Assembly (NCBI GenBank): GCA_958009055.1
Contig: OY253650.1
Location: 868,001 to 932,000 of the forward strand
Origin: Choricystis sp. odSpoLacu1
Taxonomy: Eukaryota; Chlorophyta; Trebouxiophyceae
DNA length: 64,000 nucleotides
Direction of reading: 5' to 3'
Positions 41,876 through 52,167 of this stretch are shown in pieces. Position 1 is the first letter of the stretch; each line of letters opens with the position of its first letter. The translations under genes and the position numbers were made by a program. The notes under the pieces were generated by a model. That model did not search any database and was not told the origin of the DNA. It worked only from the letters and a program-made list of their open reading frames with translations.

Positions 41876-42299
41876 TTGATGGGACGCGATTGGCGGTTTT
41901 GTGAGGAAGGGATAGGGCTGGGTGTTTTTTCTTTTATGTTTTTCTTTTAACCTTTTCTTTTGCCATCAAAAAAAAACGCTCCGCCAAAACAACTCTCCTC
42001 TCTCTCTCTTTTCATACGCAATCAACTCTCTCTCGGTGTGGTCATCTCTCTTACATACAAAGTCGGGGGGGGGGGGGGGGTCTCTCGTCACTCCAGCGGG
42101 GGTTGTGGAAGGAAACAAAGGGGGGGGGAAGGTGGGAGCGGGAGGGTCTGTCAAAAGTACACGGGGGGGATCTCTCTCTCTCTCAAGGCATGCGTGTCTC
42201 TCAAAGGGGGGAAGTTGGGGTGGGGGCTTGTCGTTGTCTCTCAAAGGGGGGTGTGGGGTTCGCTCGTTGTCGCGTGTTGTTTCTTTCTCTCACACTCTC
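41876..42299. repeat. Intergenic G-run array with TCTCTCAAAGG repeats
   Basis: This 424-bp gap between two convergent genes holds a G16 run (42065-42080) and further runs of five to nine G at 42098-42260. The phrase TCTCTCAA(A)GG recurs three times (about 42178, 42196 and 42237), twice followed by a GGGG-rich stretch. Several sets of four G-runs are close enough to form G-quadruplexes on the plus strand. No gene was recognised. Confidence 0.6.
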
Positions 42300-43356
42300 T
42301 CACGCGTGCGCCGCGGCCTCCGGCCCCACCACGCGCGCCGCGGCCGTTGTCGTCGTCGTACGCCGCGGCGCTGCCCGCGGCGCGGTCGCCACTGGCGGCG
42401 CCTGGGTGAACCCGTGCGTCCGCACCAGCCGCACCGACGCGAGCGCCACCACCGCCCGCGTCAGGCGCGCCCAGTCGGTGCCCACCGCCCGCCTCCCCAT
42501 ATCGGCCGCCAGCAGGGCCCAGGAGGCGGCCGACAGGGCGGCCAGCGCGGCGCGCGCAGCGCCGTGGCGCGCGGCGGCCGCGGCTGCGCCCTTGGCCGCG
42601 CCGCGCACCGCGGCCGCCCGCCTCGCGCTGCCGCCCGCAGACACCAGGGCGGCCAGGGCGGCGTCATGAGCCGCCGCCTGCCCAATGGCGGCGGACGCCA
42701 GGGGGCGCAACAGGGTGGACCGCGCACTGGACAGCGCGGCCGCGGCCGCTGCTGCCACCAGCGTGGGGGCAGCGTCAGTCGCAGCCGATGCAGGCGCACC
42801 CGGGCGCCCCCCCGACACGACAGCAGTGGCGGCCCGGACGGCGGGGGAGATGGTGGGGGTGGGGGTGGAGGCGTCGCCAAGAAGGGACGCGAGAATATCA
42901 GCCTCCAGGTCCGCAGTCGCGAGAGTCGACGGCGTGGACGTCAGGCCCAGCCTATCCCGCAGGCGCAGCAGCGTCTCCCGGTAGGAGGGGCGGCGCCCGA
43001 CCAGGGTGGCGCCCGCGTCGGCGGCCAGGAAGCGGAAGCGCGAGTCGATGCGCGCGACCAGCGCGGCGCGCGAGGACGGGGGGTCGGCGGTGGCAGCCAG
43101 CGATTTGACGAGAGGAGACGTCAAGGAGATGCCGTTGAGAATCGCGTCCACGGCGGCCAGTTCGCCGTCGTCACAGAGGAGGAGGACTTCAAGAAGGTCG
43201 GGGTCGGCGGCGAGGGGGGGGGGCGGCGTCGGCGGCGTAAGCGCGGGGGAGGGTGGGGGCGTCCGTGGTCACACGCGATGGCGGACGCAGTGTGGGGCGG
43301 TGGCGCGGGGCGGGCGGGCGCGCGGCCGGGGCGCGCATAGGGTGCGCGGCGCGCAT
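42300..43356 (-). CDS. YaaW/UBCC-like protein, one frame break
   Basis: The reading opens with a transit-like N-terminus (MRAPAARPPAPRHRP), then DPDLLEVLLLCDDGELAA, LNGISLTSPLV, FRFLAADAG, SYRETLLRLRDRLGL, an Ala-rich helical middle, and a C-terminal WALLAADM...RLTRAVVALASVRL block. The order of a DxDLL helix, a phase with SYRE.LL, and a final hydrophobic element ending in an R-x-L strand matches E. coli YaaW and the ubiquinol-cytochrome c chaperone-like group. The frame breaks at the G10 run 43214-43223; with one base fewer the gene is 352 codons from 43356 (43338 is also possible). Function unknown; organelle targeting is inferred. Confidence 0.55.
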
Positions 43357-43715
43357 TGGGCGGTGCAACAAGGGTGCGGGGCGCGCGGCTTTGTGGTGTG
43401 AGGGGGCGCGCTCGGATGCACGCGTCGCGCCTGCAGGGGGCGAGTGTGCACAGGGTGGTTGCACAGGGTGGGGGGCGGGCACCAGGAGGTGCGCGGCACG
43501 GGCGCTGGACAAGGCAATTTGCGCGCGCGCCCCCGCCAAAACGAGCGAGCGAGAGTGTGTGCTGTGCGTTCGCCGTTGCTCGCCGTGGGCGTTCCCCCCC
43601 CCACTCTCGTGGTTTTCGTCTCTCTCTTTACCTGGGTCTTTGCCTTTTGCACCACACGAACAAACAAAAAAACAGAACTCGAAAAACAAGAAATCAAAAC
43701 AGTCTCCCCTCAACA
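43357..43715. other. Intergenic region, 359 bp, no gene seen
   Basis: Lies between the YaaW-like start and the pescadillo stop. It contains a direct repeat, GCACAGGGTGG twice at about 43448-43471, and an A/C-rich tract before the pescadillo stop. ORFs across it are open only because of GC bias and resemble nothing. Confidence 0.45.
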
Positions 43716-46392
43716 TCACTTTTTCTGCAGCTGCGCCGCGCGCGCCGCCAGCGCCTCGCCGCGCGCCTTCTTGGCGTCCTGCGCCTTGCGCACGCTCTCG
43801 TACAGGTGCATCTTTTTGCGGGGCAGCATGGCGGCCCGCATGCGATCGGCGTCGCCGGCAGTGGGTTCAGCGGCGGCAGGGCGCGGCGCGGGCGCGGCCA
43901 CCGCGTCGGCCTTCACCCCGAGCTCCACCGCCAGCCCCGCCGCGTGGGCGGCTTCAGCGGCGGCGGACGGGTCGGCCTCGCGTTGAGGCTCCGCCGTCGG
44001 CGGGGCGGGCAGCGCGGCCGCGGCCTCAAACTCGAGTGCCGCGTCGGCTGCGGCGGCACCGCGCGCGGCCGCACCTGCAGCACGCAACGCCTCCAGCTCG
44101 CGCGCATACTCGGGCACGTGCCCCCCGTCGTCCGTCGCATCCGCAAATGGGGACAGGTGGGGGGGGGGCGGGGCGCCGGGCGTGTAGCGGCGTTCATCCG
44201 CCCGCACGTGCCAGTTGGCCGAGTCAAACGCCCACTGCGGCATGACAGGAGTGGCAGCAGGAGCCCTGGGGTCCACCGTCGCACCACTTGGCAGCGGCCT
44301 GTCCACGATGGCGTGCGTGATGGAGGGGGAGGCCGGGTCCAGGGGGGCGCCAGGGCCTTCCCAGGTAACAGCCGCCGCGCCAAACGAGCGCAGCACGAGC
44401 AGCAACGGTTCACGCGGCACCTCCCGCCCCAGGAAGAAGGTGAGGCCGGAGAACAAGGTGGACGTGCCGTCGTGGTCGATGGGGGGCGCGGCGGCCGGGG
44501 CGGGGGTGGTGGGCGCGTCGGCCGGCGGCGCGGCGACTGTTGGAAGTGGGGTGGGGTAAAAAAGAGGTGAGTTTTAGATGATGATGAACATGAAGATGAT
44601 GAACAAAAGTTCATCATCAAACCCTCAAAAACAAGGACTGCCGATCGCTGGGTAAGTCCGAAAGGGTAACGGCGCCGACGGCGCATCCCCACGGCGATGG
44701 AATCAGCGTGCGCGCGACGCCCGGGAGAGGGTCGAGTGGCGGGGGGGCAAGCCCCCCCGCGCACCCGACCGCCTGCGACCGGGCAGCGTGTGCTCTGCGG
44801 CATGGACAGCGGTGCGGAATGTACGCTAGTCGGGGGCGGGCCAAGACCCCGCGCCTTGAGTGTGCGCGGGGTGCAAGGCCCGAGAACCCCCGTGCTCGTG
44901 AGAGCGAGCGCTCCGCGTGGGTTCGCTGGCAGCGGGCGCGCGCGGCCGGCTAGGACCGCGGCGACCCGCCTTGCCGGTAGTGTGGGTTGAAAAAAAACAC
45001 TCTCCTCCCTCCTTACCTTGGCCTTGCTCGATCTCCGCCAGCTTGCCCGCCAGCGTGGCCCGGCGCTCCGGTTCAGCGCCCGCGTCGCGGGCGGGGGCGG
45101 GCAACGCGGCGACAGCGCTGTCGTCACCACTTCCGAGCTTCGCAGCGCGCTTGGCAGCGCGCTCCCGCTTGCCCGGCGTGGAGGGCGCCCGCCCCCCCCC
45201 CGCCAGCGCGCGCATGACGGCGTCCAGCTCGGTGGCGGTGGCGCCCGCCAGGGCGGGGTCGGGGCGGGGGGGGTAGCGCGCGCCCAGATCCGCGTAGAGG
45301 CGCGCCAACACATGCCTCAAACTCGTCACCCCCAGCTCCAAAAAGGTCAGCATGACCTTGAAGTCGACGTCGGGGGGCAGCACCTGGGCCAGGGTGTGAG
45401 GGGCGAGCCACGTGATGGGGACACCCCGCGCGCGCGCTTGAAAATAAAAGCCTTTCACAGAGATGAACCCCTTCCTCAGCGCGTGGGCGGCCGCCACCCA
45501 CGCCTGCCACTCCAGGGCGACGGAGCGGGCGGCCGCGATGGCGGAAGAGGGGACGCCCGCGGTGGCGGAGGGGGGGAGGGAGGCAAACAGGTGGACAAGG
45601 GAGAGCGCGTCGTCAGCGTCGGCGAGAGCGTCCGAGAGTGTGGGGTACCGCTCCGCCACCAGGTGGTCCAAGGCGTGCATGGGTTTGGTGGCCTCCAGCT
45701 TGGTCGCCGCTTCAGCCCCCTGCTTGGCGCGGGCGCGGCGCACGCGGCGTTCGAAGGCCGCGTCCGCGCGGAACTTGTTTAAAAGCGGCTCATGTGCCAG
45801 GAAGCCGATGTCTCTGGCGTGGTAGTACGTCTTGTGGCGGCCAGCAGGCTTCTTGCGGGGTTCGCGGGGGTGGATGCCTTTGAGGATGCAGAGGCGGCTG
45901 TGGGGTGGGGGGTGGAGGGGAGGGTCGATGAGTCGGAATTGAAAGGCGCATAAAAAAGCTGCGCCTGCCGCCCGCCCCCCTCCTCCAACCGCTGACCGAG
46001 TGGGGCCACAGGTAACACAGAGGCGACCATTTCCAGCTGGCGCCCGCGACAGAGAGGGGAGGGGGAGGCGCGGGTGACCGGCGTCCCCCTTCTTTTCCTG
46101 CGCCCGACGGCTAGCCACCAAAACACCAAAAAAAACGCACCGAAACTCGGACAGCTTGAGCTGCAGCTTTTTGAGCGCCTGGTTGCGCGTCATGTACTGG
46201 GCGGCATTGCCTTTCTGGCCCTGGGGAGGTGACGGAAGGGGAGGGAGGGAGTGTCGGCAACGAGCCCGCATGCGAAAGGCCGCCGGCGGCCCGGCGTCGG
46301 GCGGCACCACTCCTTTTTCCTCCCGCCGCCGCGCCGCCGGCTCCGTGCGCAAGGCACAGCAACTGTCTCACCTTCTTCTGTGGGCGCCGCAT
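43716..46392 (-). CDS. PES1: Pescadillo (PES1/Nop7), ribosome biogenesis
   Basis: Exons 46372-46392 (21 nt), 46141-46220, 45017-45897 and 43716-44536 give 600 residues. The N-terminal pescadillo domain shows KGNAAQYMTRNQALKKLQL, RRLCILKGIHPREP, KTYYHARDIGFLAHEPLLNKF and the conserved GFISVKGFYFQA. A BRCT domain begins LFSGLTFFLGREVP, and the C-terminus is charged and helical (RKKMHLYESVRKAQ). It is a PeBoW complex subunit for 60S maturation. Introns are 151, 243 and 480 nt; the last, between the pescadillo domain and the BRCT, holds a structured insert listed separately. All splice phases agree. Confidence 0.95.
44537..45016 (-). other. 480-nt pescadillo intron with structured GC-rich insert
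   Basis: The intron (donor GTAAGG, acceptor ending CCAACAG) is the longest in the window. Inside, 44595-44618 is a perfect 10-bp inverted repeat with a 4-nt loop, and 44739-44760 is a perfect 10-bp GC stem with a two-base AA spacer, flanked by a further short pairing (GGTCG/CGACC). Roughly 44630-44980 is GC-rich and lacks the pyrimidine or dinucleotide character of the other introns. No snRNA, tRNA, snoRNA or SRP consensus was recognised. A mobile or structured RNA origin is possible. Confidence 0.5.
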
Positions 46393-46527
46393 GGCGACTG
46401 AGTGAGAGCCCCAGAGGGCGGGCAGGAAGAAAAAGAAAGTCCGACGAGAGTGTTTTCGTCTAGTTTCGTTTCGACCGAAAACAAAACAGCGCTGCATTGC
46501 AAAAAAAAAAAAAAAAACGCCGCTTGG

Positions 46528-46543
46528 CCGCGGCCGGCCGCGG
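46528..46543. repeat. 16-bp perfect GC palindrome upstream of F-box gene
   Basis: CCGCGGCCGGCCGCGG is its own reverse complement, ends 8 bases before the F-box gene's ATG and lies just downstream of an A17 tract (46501-46517). If transcribed it would form a short leader hairpin; it could also be a symmetric protein-binding site. Confidence 0.5.
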
Positions 46544-46551
46544 TCGACACC

Positions 46552-47886
46552 ATGGCCACCACCATCACCGACCTACCCACCCACGTGCTGGCCTCCATCC
46601 TGGACAGACTGCCCGCCGCCGACGCCGCGCGCTTCGCGTGTGCGTGTCGCTACACCCGCGACGTGGCCCACGACGACTACTCGTGGGCGGCACGCACCGC
46701 CTCACTGACAGGGGGGCGGGGTGTGGGCCCCCTTCAGGAGTGGGGGGTGGCGGGGAGCCACAGGGCGCTGGTGGGGGGACTTTTGACAACAGCAGGCCCC
46801 CTGCTCGCCCCGCCCGCCTGGTGTGGAGGCGTCGGCACCTCCTCCCTGGGCACCCTGGTCGTGTGCGAGCTCCGCCCGCCGCACGGCGTGGTGGGGGTGG
46901 GCCTGACCCCGGTCTCGCTGTATGGAGGGTGGCACCGCGAACCGTTGTTTGCCCTCGACTGCGCCCCAGCCGGCCCCGTCGCCCGCTGCCTGCGGCGGGG
47001 GCGGCCGCCGCCAGGGCGGGGGCCTGTACCAGACTCGCACCCCGCCATCGTCACCGTGGACACGGCGGGAGGCGACGCCGGGACGGCCGAGACGGCGCGC
47101 GGTGTCACCGGCGCGTGCCTCGCGTGCCGAGGCGGCTGCCGCCAGGACGCGGCCGACGCGCAGGCCCGCCTGGCGGCCGCCATGACGCCGGAAGAGGGCA
47201 CGGTCGCCCCCCCTGGCGCGGCGGGCCTGCCCGACGTGCGGCGGGAGGGGCGGTTCGCGGCAGTGGTGCAGACGCTCGGCGCGCTGTCCCTCGCCCCCGA
47301 CGCGCCGGCACCCTCGCTCACCCTGACGCCGCTGTGGTGGCCCCAGCCACCGCCGGCGGTCCGGGGGGTGTCACCACCCCCTGGCGCAGGGTTGGTGGGC
47401 GTGTGGAAGGGGACGTACGGCGCGCACGGCGTGGAAATTGTGAGGATCGAGTTTGAGGACGCCTCCCCACCCCCACACCACGACCTCGCCCTCGTCGCCA
47501 CCAAAGTGACGGGCGACTCCAACGTGCCCGCTGGCGCCGTCACGTTCACCGTGCTCCCGGGCGCCCATGGGCAGCGCGGCGCCGACGCGTCGCGCGCGGC
47601 AGGCGGTGTGCTGACCCTGCCCCACGGCGGCGGCCCCCTGCGCCTGCCGCCCGGCACCACGGCCGACGTCGATTTCGACCTAGCCGACCCGCCCATTGTG
47701 GTGGGCGCTGTGTGGCCGGCGGTGGCGACGGTAGCAGAGGTTGGGTACACAAACCCGTCCTCCATACCCGCCACCCTGGCCACCATCGTGGACCGCCCGG
47801 ACGCCTTTCTGGTGGCGTGGAGCGCGCTGGGATCGGTGTCCCTGTTTGTGAGGATACGGGAGGATGAACTGAGGCGGGCGTGGTGA
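46552..47886 (+). CDS. F-box protein, FBXO31-like
   Basis: A single-exon gene for 444 residues. An F-box opens the protein (ITDLPTHVLASILDRLPAAD through AHDDYSW). The C-terminal half has VGVWKGTYGAHGVEIVRI and LVATKVTGDSNVPAGAVTF, which match the beta-barrel region of FBXO31, the substrate-binding part of an SCF ubiquitin ligase. In animals FBXO31 targets cyclin D1 and C-terminally amidated proteins; targets here are unknown. It is divergent from pescadillo and convergent with VTE3. Confidence 0.82.
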   Translation: MATTITDLPTHVLASILDRLPAADAARFACACRYTRDVAHDDYSWAARTASLTGGRGVGPLQEWGVAGSHRALVGGLLTTAGPLLAPPAWCGGVGTSSLGTLVVCELRPPHGVVGVGLTPVSLYGGWHREPLFALDCAPAGPVARCLRRGRPPPGRGPVPDSHPAIVTVDTAGGDAGTAETARGVTGACLACRGGCRQDAADAQARLAAAMTPEEGTVAPPGAAGLPDVRREGRFAAVVQTLGALSLAPDAPAPSLTLTPLWWPQPPPAVRGVSPPPGAGLVGVWKGTYGAHGVEIVRIEFEDASPPPHHDLALVATKVTGDSNVPAGAVTFTVLPGAHGQRGADASRAAGGVLTLPHGGGPLRLPPGTTADVDFDLADPPIVVGAVWPAVATVAEVGYTNPSSIPATLATIVDRPDAFLVAWSALGSVSLFVRIREDELRRAW

Positions 47887-47948
47887 GAATGGTTGGTCTA
47901 TCAAAAAACGTTCTGCTTTCTTTGTTGTTGTTTTACTGTCAACTTTTT

Positions 47949-49062
47949 TCAAAACTTGTCAGCCAGCCACCCCGACCGCGGCCACACCAGGTTCTTCAGC
48001 CAAAAGTAGACCGGCAGAAAAAAGTACCAGAAGCCGGCGGCGGAGCCCGCCACGACGCGCAGGGTCAGAGCGAGCGGGTTGCGGCTGCGGGGAGTGGCTG
48101 CCGCCGGCGTCTCAACCTTTTTCTTGCCGGCCGGCGACTCGCCCGCCACTTTCTTTGTCCCCACCACGCTGCACCCCATGATCAGCCCATGGCGCCGCAC
48201 GCCCCGGTACCAGGAGGGACCGATGCGCGTCAACTCCACATTCTCAAACCCAGCCGCTTTAAACCACTTCATGTATTCTTCCTCCTCGGGGAACAGCATC
48301 CACGCGTCCGCCGCCGCCCGGGACAGAGGGTGGGTGGGGCGGACGGGGCCGATGACGCAGGCGAGGCCGCCGGGTTTGACAACCCGGTAAGCTTCCGCGA
48401 TCCCTTGCTGCGGGTCGGGCCAGTACTCGATGCTGCCCGCCGACACATACCGATCCACGCCGTCAGTGGGTAGGGGGACGGCCTCAGCGTCGCCCTCCAG
48501 GATGGTGACGCCGGTCAGGTCGGGCTTGGCGCGCGCTTTGGACAGTTGGTGGGGGGATTGATCCACCATGGTGATCCGAGTGGGTGACACCCCCGCCGCC
48601 ACGATGCCCTGGGTGCAGAACCCTGTGCCGGCGCCCACGTCGGCCACGGTGTGGGTGGGGGAGAGCTTGGCGGGGGCGAGGGCGGCGGTGCGCTGGAGAG
48701 GGAAAAGGTGGGTCGGTTGATCTGTGATCTTGTTGGTCTCCGTCTCTCCTCTCTCTCTCTTCCCTCTCTCTCCAACTCACCATGTCCACTGTCCAGTGGC
48801 CCGGGTTGACGATCTTGTCGTACACCTGTGCCAAAAACGCGTAGAACCATTTGGCCGCGTCCTTGTCCTGGATCAGGCGGGGCGGGCGGGACGGGGACGC
48901 GGCGGCCGCAGAGGACGCGGTCGCGCCCTGCGTGCGGGCAGCGTGGCGGGTGGGGAGGTGGGGGCGGGCGGGGCGCCACGCGGGGCGCGGCGTGGCGCGA
49001 TGGGCGGGCGACGCCGGCGCGGCGCGCGCAGGGGCGGCGCGGCGCGAGATGGGGGCGTGCAT
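47949..49062 (-). CDS. VTE3: MPBQ/MSBQ methyltransferase (tocopherol and plastoquinone synthesis)
   Basis: Exons 48781-49062 and 47949-48692 give 341 residues. A 45-residue Arg/Ala-rich transit peptide precedes KWFYAFLAQVYDKIVNPGHW. The AdoMet motif I is VADVGAGTGFCTQGI, followed by DQSPHQLSKA, RYVSAGSIEYWPDPQ, MLFPEEEEYMKWFK and SWYRGVRRHGLIMG. A hydrophobic C-terminal helix (AGFWYFFLPVYFWL) anchors the enzyme in the inner envelope. It methylates the 2-methyl-6-prenyl-benzoquinol precursors of plastoquinone-9 and gamma/alpha-tocopherol. This gene is the best evidence for a photosynthetic host. Confidence 0.95.
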
Positions 49063-49249
49063 GGCTTTTTGTGCAAGGGCTTGGTCTCTCTCGCTCTGGA
49101 GCAAGCGTGCGCACGAGAAAAGGGGTGTGGAGGCACGACGTAGAGAGAGAAGTGGTGGTCGATCGAATTGGGCCGAAACTCTTCGGACAAGCAGCGTTAA
49201 AAACACTCACCCACCCACCGAAGCAGCACACACACTCACCCCTTCACTC

Positions 49250-52167
49250 TCACTTCCGCACAATCATGACGGTGCGCCCGCCACCACCATCGCCTCCACC
49301 CCCTCCCCGCCGCCTCCGCTTGCCGCGGCGGCCGCCGACGCCATCGCCGTGGTCGCCCGCCCATCTATCATCCGCGGCGGGCGGCGTCCAGCGGTCGTCG
49401 CCGCCGCCGCCGCCGCCGCGGCGAGCGTCCAGCACGGCTCTCAGATCACCCCCCAGCCGGGTGCGCCGGGGCGACACGCGGCGCACGTCGCGGTGGCGGT
49501 CACCGCCGCGCCGGGGCGACCGCCGCCGCCGGTCCTGGCTGCGCGACCGGCTGCGGCTGCGGCTAGGCGTGTAGCTGCGCTGGCGGCGGCGGCGCGGGGT
49601 GGAGGAGCGCGACCGCGAGCGCGACGGGGAGCGGCCGGTGTAGCGTGGGACGGCGGGCGCACCGCCACCCGCCGTGCGGCCGCGCGGACACTCGGCCGCG
49701 GCGTGCCCCGGCAGGCCGCACGCGCGGCACACGCCGGCGTCGGCCATGTCCACGTCGCCGACACCACAGCCGGGAGGGGGCGCCCGGCAGTCGCGCGCGA
49801 GGTGGCCGTCGCCGCCGCAGCGGAAGCACTTGCCGGCCGTGCCGGCCCTGCCAGCGCCGGGGGCCGGTTTGTTGGGGCAGTCGCGCGCTTTGTGGTTGTC
49901 ACCGCACCGGTGGCACTTGATGGCGGGTGCAGCATCGGTGCGGGGGGAGGGGCAGGCGACTGCGAGGTGCCCCACCTGGCCGCAGCGGTGGCACGCGCGC
50001 GTCTCGCGGCGCGCGGGGGAAGCACCGCCGCCCGGGCCGCCGGCACAATTGCGCGCCATGTGGCCCGCCTGGCCGCACTTGAAGCAGGTGGGGCCCGCGG
50101 GCGCGATGGCGGCGGGCGCGCCCGGCGGCGGCGCGACAACGCCGGGCGGCAGCGGCTGCCCTTGAGGCGGCGCTGCCGCCGCCGCCGGCTGCCAACCACC
50201 CGGGCGCGGATGCCAGCCCGCGGGTGGGGGTGGCCCCCAGCCACCGGGGCGCGGGTGGTGGCCCCACCCAGCCTGCGGGTGGGGGTGCCACTGTTGTTGG
50301 TGGGGGTGTAAGTGCGGCAGCGGACCACCGCCGCCCCACTGCCCCTGCTGCTGCGGCGGCGCGATGGGGGCGGGAGCGGGGGCCACCGCTGGCGGCGGCG
50401 ACGACGCACGCCGCCGCCCGTCGCCACCGCGCGAGGAGGAGCGAGAGCGGGAGCGAGAGGTCGAGCGAGAGCGCGACGGCGACAGCGACCGCGCAGGCAG
50501 CGACCGCCGCCGGCCACGGCGGCCGTCGCCATCGTCGTCATCATCGTCCACCAGGCCCGCCAGCGCGCTGGCAAAGTCGTCATCGCCAGCCAGGGCGGGT
50601 GGACCGGTGGCGGGGGGTGGGCGCGTGGGCGCGACAGGGAGCACAGGAGCAGGCGCCATGGGGGCGGGCGCCCCCACCGTGGGAACCACAGCAGGCGGTG
50701 CCAGCGAAATGGCGATGGGGCCGGGCGGTGGCGGTTGCTCGCCCGTCGGCAGCGGCGCCGGCGCGCCCTCCGCCGCCGCCGCGCGGAGCGGGGACCCAAG
50801 CCCCCCCCCGCCGCCCGCTGGCGCCGGCTCCTCCCCCCTCAAGTACGCCATCTCAGCCTCAAACGCGCCCTCGTTGGCGGCCAGGGAGCCGATGGCGCCT
50901 GTCGGCATCAGCAGGCCACCATCCGCGTTGGCCGCGAGGCGGGTGGTGGGGATGCCGGCGGGGGCGCGCACGCGCTTGTCGTAGGCGGGGTCGCCCTGGT
51001 GGGAAGAGAATGGTGTGGAGGGGTATGGGGGAGAGCAGGGGAGTTGTGAGAAGGGGAAAAAGGGGGTGGGTTGAGGGGGGAAACGGACAGGAGGCTGTGG
51101 CAGAGGGGTGGGCGGGGGCACAGACAGGCCCGCGTCTCTTTGCACATGTATTGAGTTGAGTGTTTTATCTCTCGCTATGGCCGGTGGCAAGGGGGGAACC
51201 ACAGTCCCACGCGCGCGAGTTTTTTTTTCTTCGGTCGTTGAAAAAAAAATCGTCGACCCCGATTCGTTCAAACCCACTAAACCGAAGCGCACACTCCCCT
51301 ACACCATCCTCTTCAGTCATCATTCTAAACTGGGGGTCAAGGGAGCACACAGTCTCCCCACTCTAAACTCTCTCTCTCTCTTCACGCCACACACACCCTC
51401 CTCCCCACCACACACACCTGCGTCGGGCACGACGACATAAAGTGGCCCGTCTGGTTGCACCTCCGGCACACATAGTGCGGCGGCGGCTTGCGCTCGGTGC
51501 CGGGGGGGCGGGGCGGGCCGTCCCCATCGCGCGGGCGGTCACGCCGCTCGGCGCGGTCAAACCGGCCGCGCCCGCGCCCGCGCCCCCGCCCCGCGCGCGC
51601 CGCGTCCGACACTTCCTGCTTCCAGGTGGTTCCCGTGTTGGTCAGCATGGCGTGCAGGGCGGCGTCTTCATCGTCGCCGGGGGCGTCGCCGTCGCCAGCG
51701 GTCGACGGCGGGGCGTCGCCGCCGCCGCCACCGCCGCCACCATCTTTCATGCGGTAGGGGTTGTAGAACGCAGTCTCCACCACGCGCTCCCGCGTGGAAG
51801 GGGGGCCCCCCGACGTGAACGACCGCGGCAGCGGCACCGGCCGCGCGACCGCCTGCCGCGGCGCTGGCAACACCTTCTCCGCCTCCGCCTCCACCGCCGT
51901 CAGCGCGGCGGCGGGCCCCCCCCGCCCCGTGGGCGCGCGCCGCACCAGCACGGACGCCGACTTGGGGACGAGGGCGGCGTCCGACCGGTACTCGTCCCCG
52001 GTGCGGGGGTCACTGAGCACAAGCTCGCGCGCCGCGGCGGGCCCCATGCCCGCCCGTTCAGCCACCAGCGTCTTCAGCTCGCCCACACTGACAAAGGGGC
52101 CGTCAAAAGAGACGGAGTCGTAGTCGACGGCCGACTTGAATTTGAAGTGGACTTGGGAGAGCGCCAT
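49250..52167 (-). CDS. RBBP6/Mpe1-like DWNN protein lacking a RING, with five CCHC knuckles
   Basis: Exons 51418-52167 and 49250-50995 give 831 residues. Residues 1-78 are a DWNN ubiquitin-like domain (VHFKFKSAVDYDSVSFDG, PKSASVLVRR). The family zinc knuckle (CRRCNQTGHFMSSC) ends exon 1 and GDPAYDKRV...GIP opens exon 2, exactly as in RBBP6. The RING that should follow is absent; instead come Pro/Gln/Trp-rich sequence, an SR-like stretch and four or five more CCHC knuckles (CFKCGQAGHMARNC, CHRCGQVGHLAVAC, CHRCGDNHKARDC, CFRCGGDGHLARDC, CRACGLPGHAAAEC), then a long Arg/Ser region. RBBP6/Mpe1 belongs to the pre-mRNA cleavage and polyadenylation factor. The 422-nt intron is unusually long. Confidence 0.82.

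Noticed and set aside
44630..44980. RNase P, SRP or U1 snRNA in the pescadillo intron
   Set aside because: Isolated words (AAGTCCGAAAGG; ACTTACC on the other strand) recall these RNAs, but the surrounding conserved elements are missing.
44697..44990. A DSGAECTLV phrase resembling a retroviral-type aspartic protease in the pescadillo intron
   Set aside because: Only this short phrase fits; no flanking protease, reverse transcriptase or integrase blocks exist within 400 nt. Treated as chance, though the insert itself is reported.
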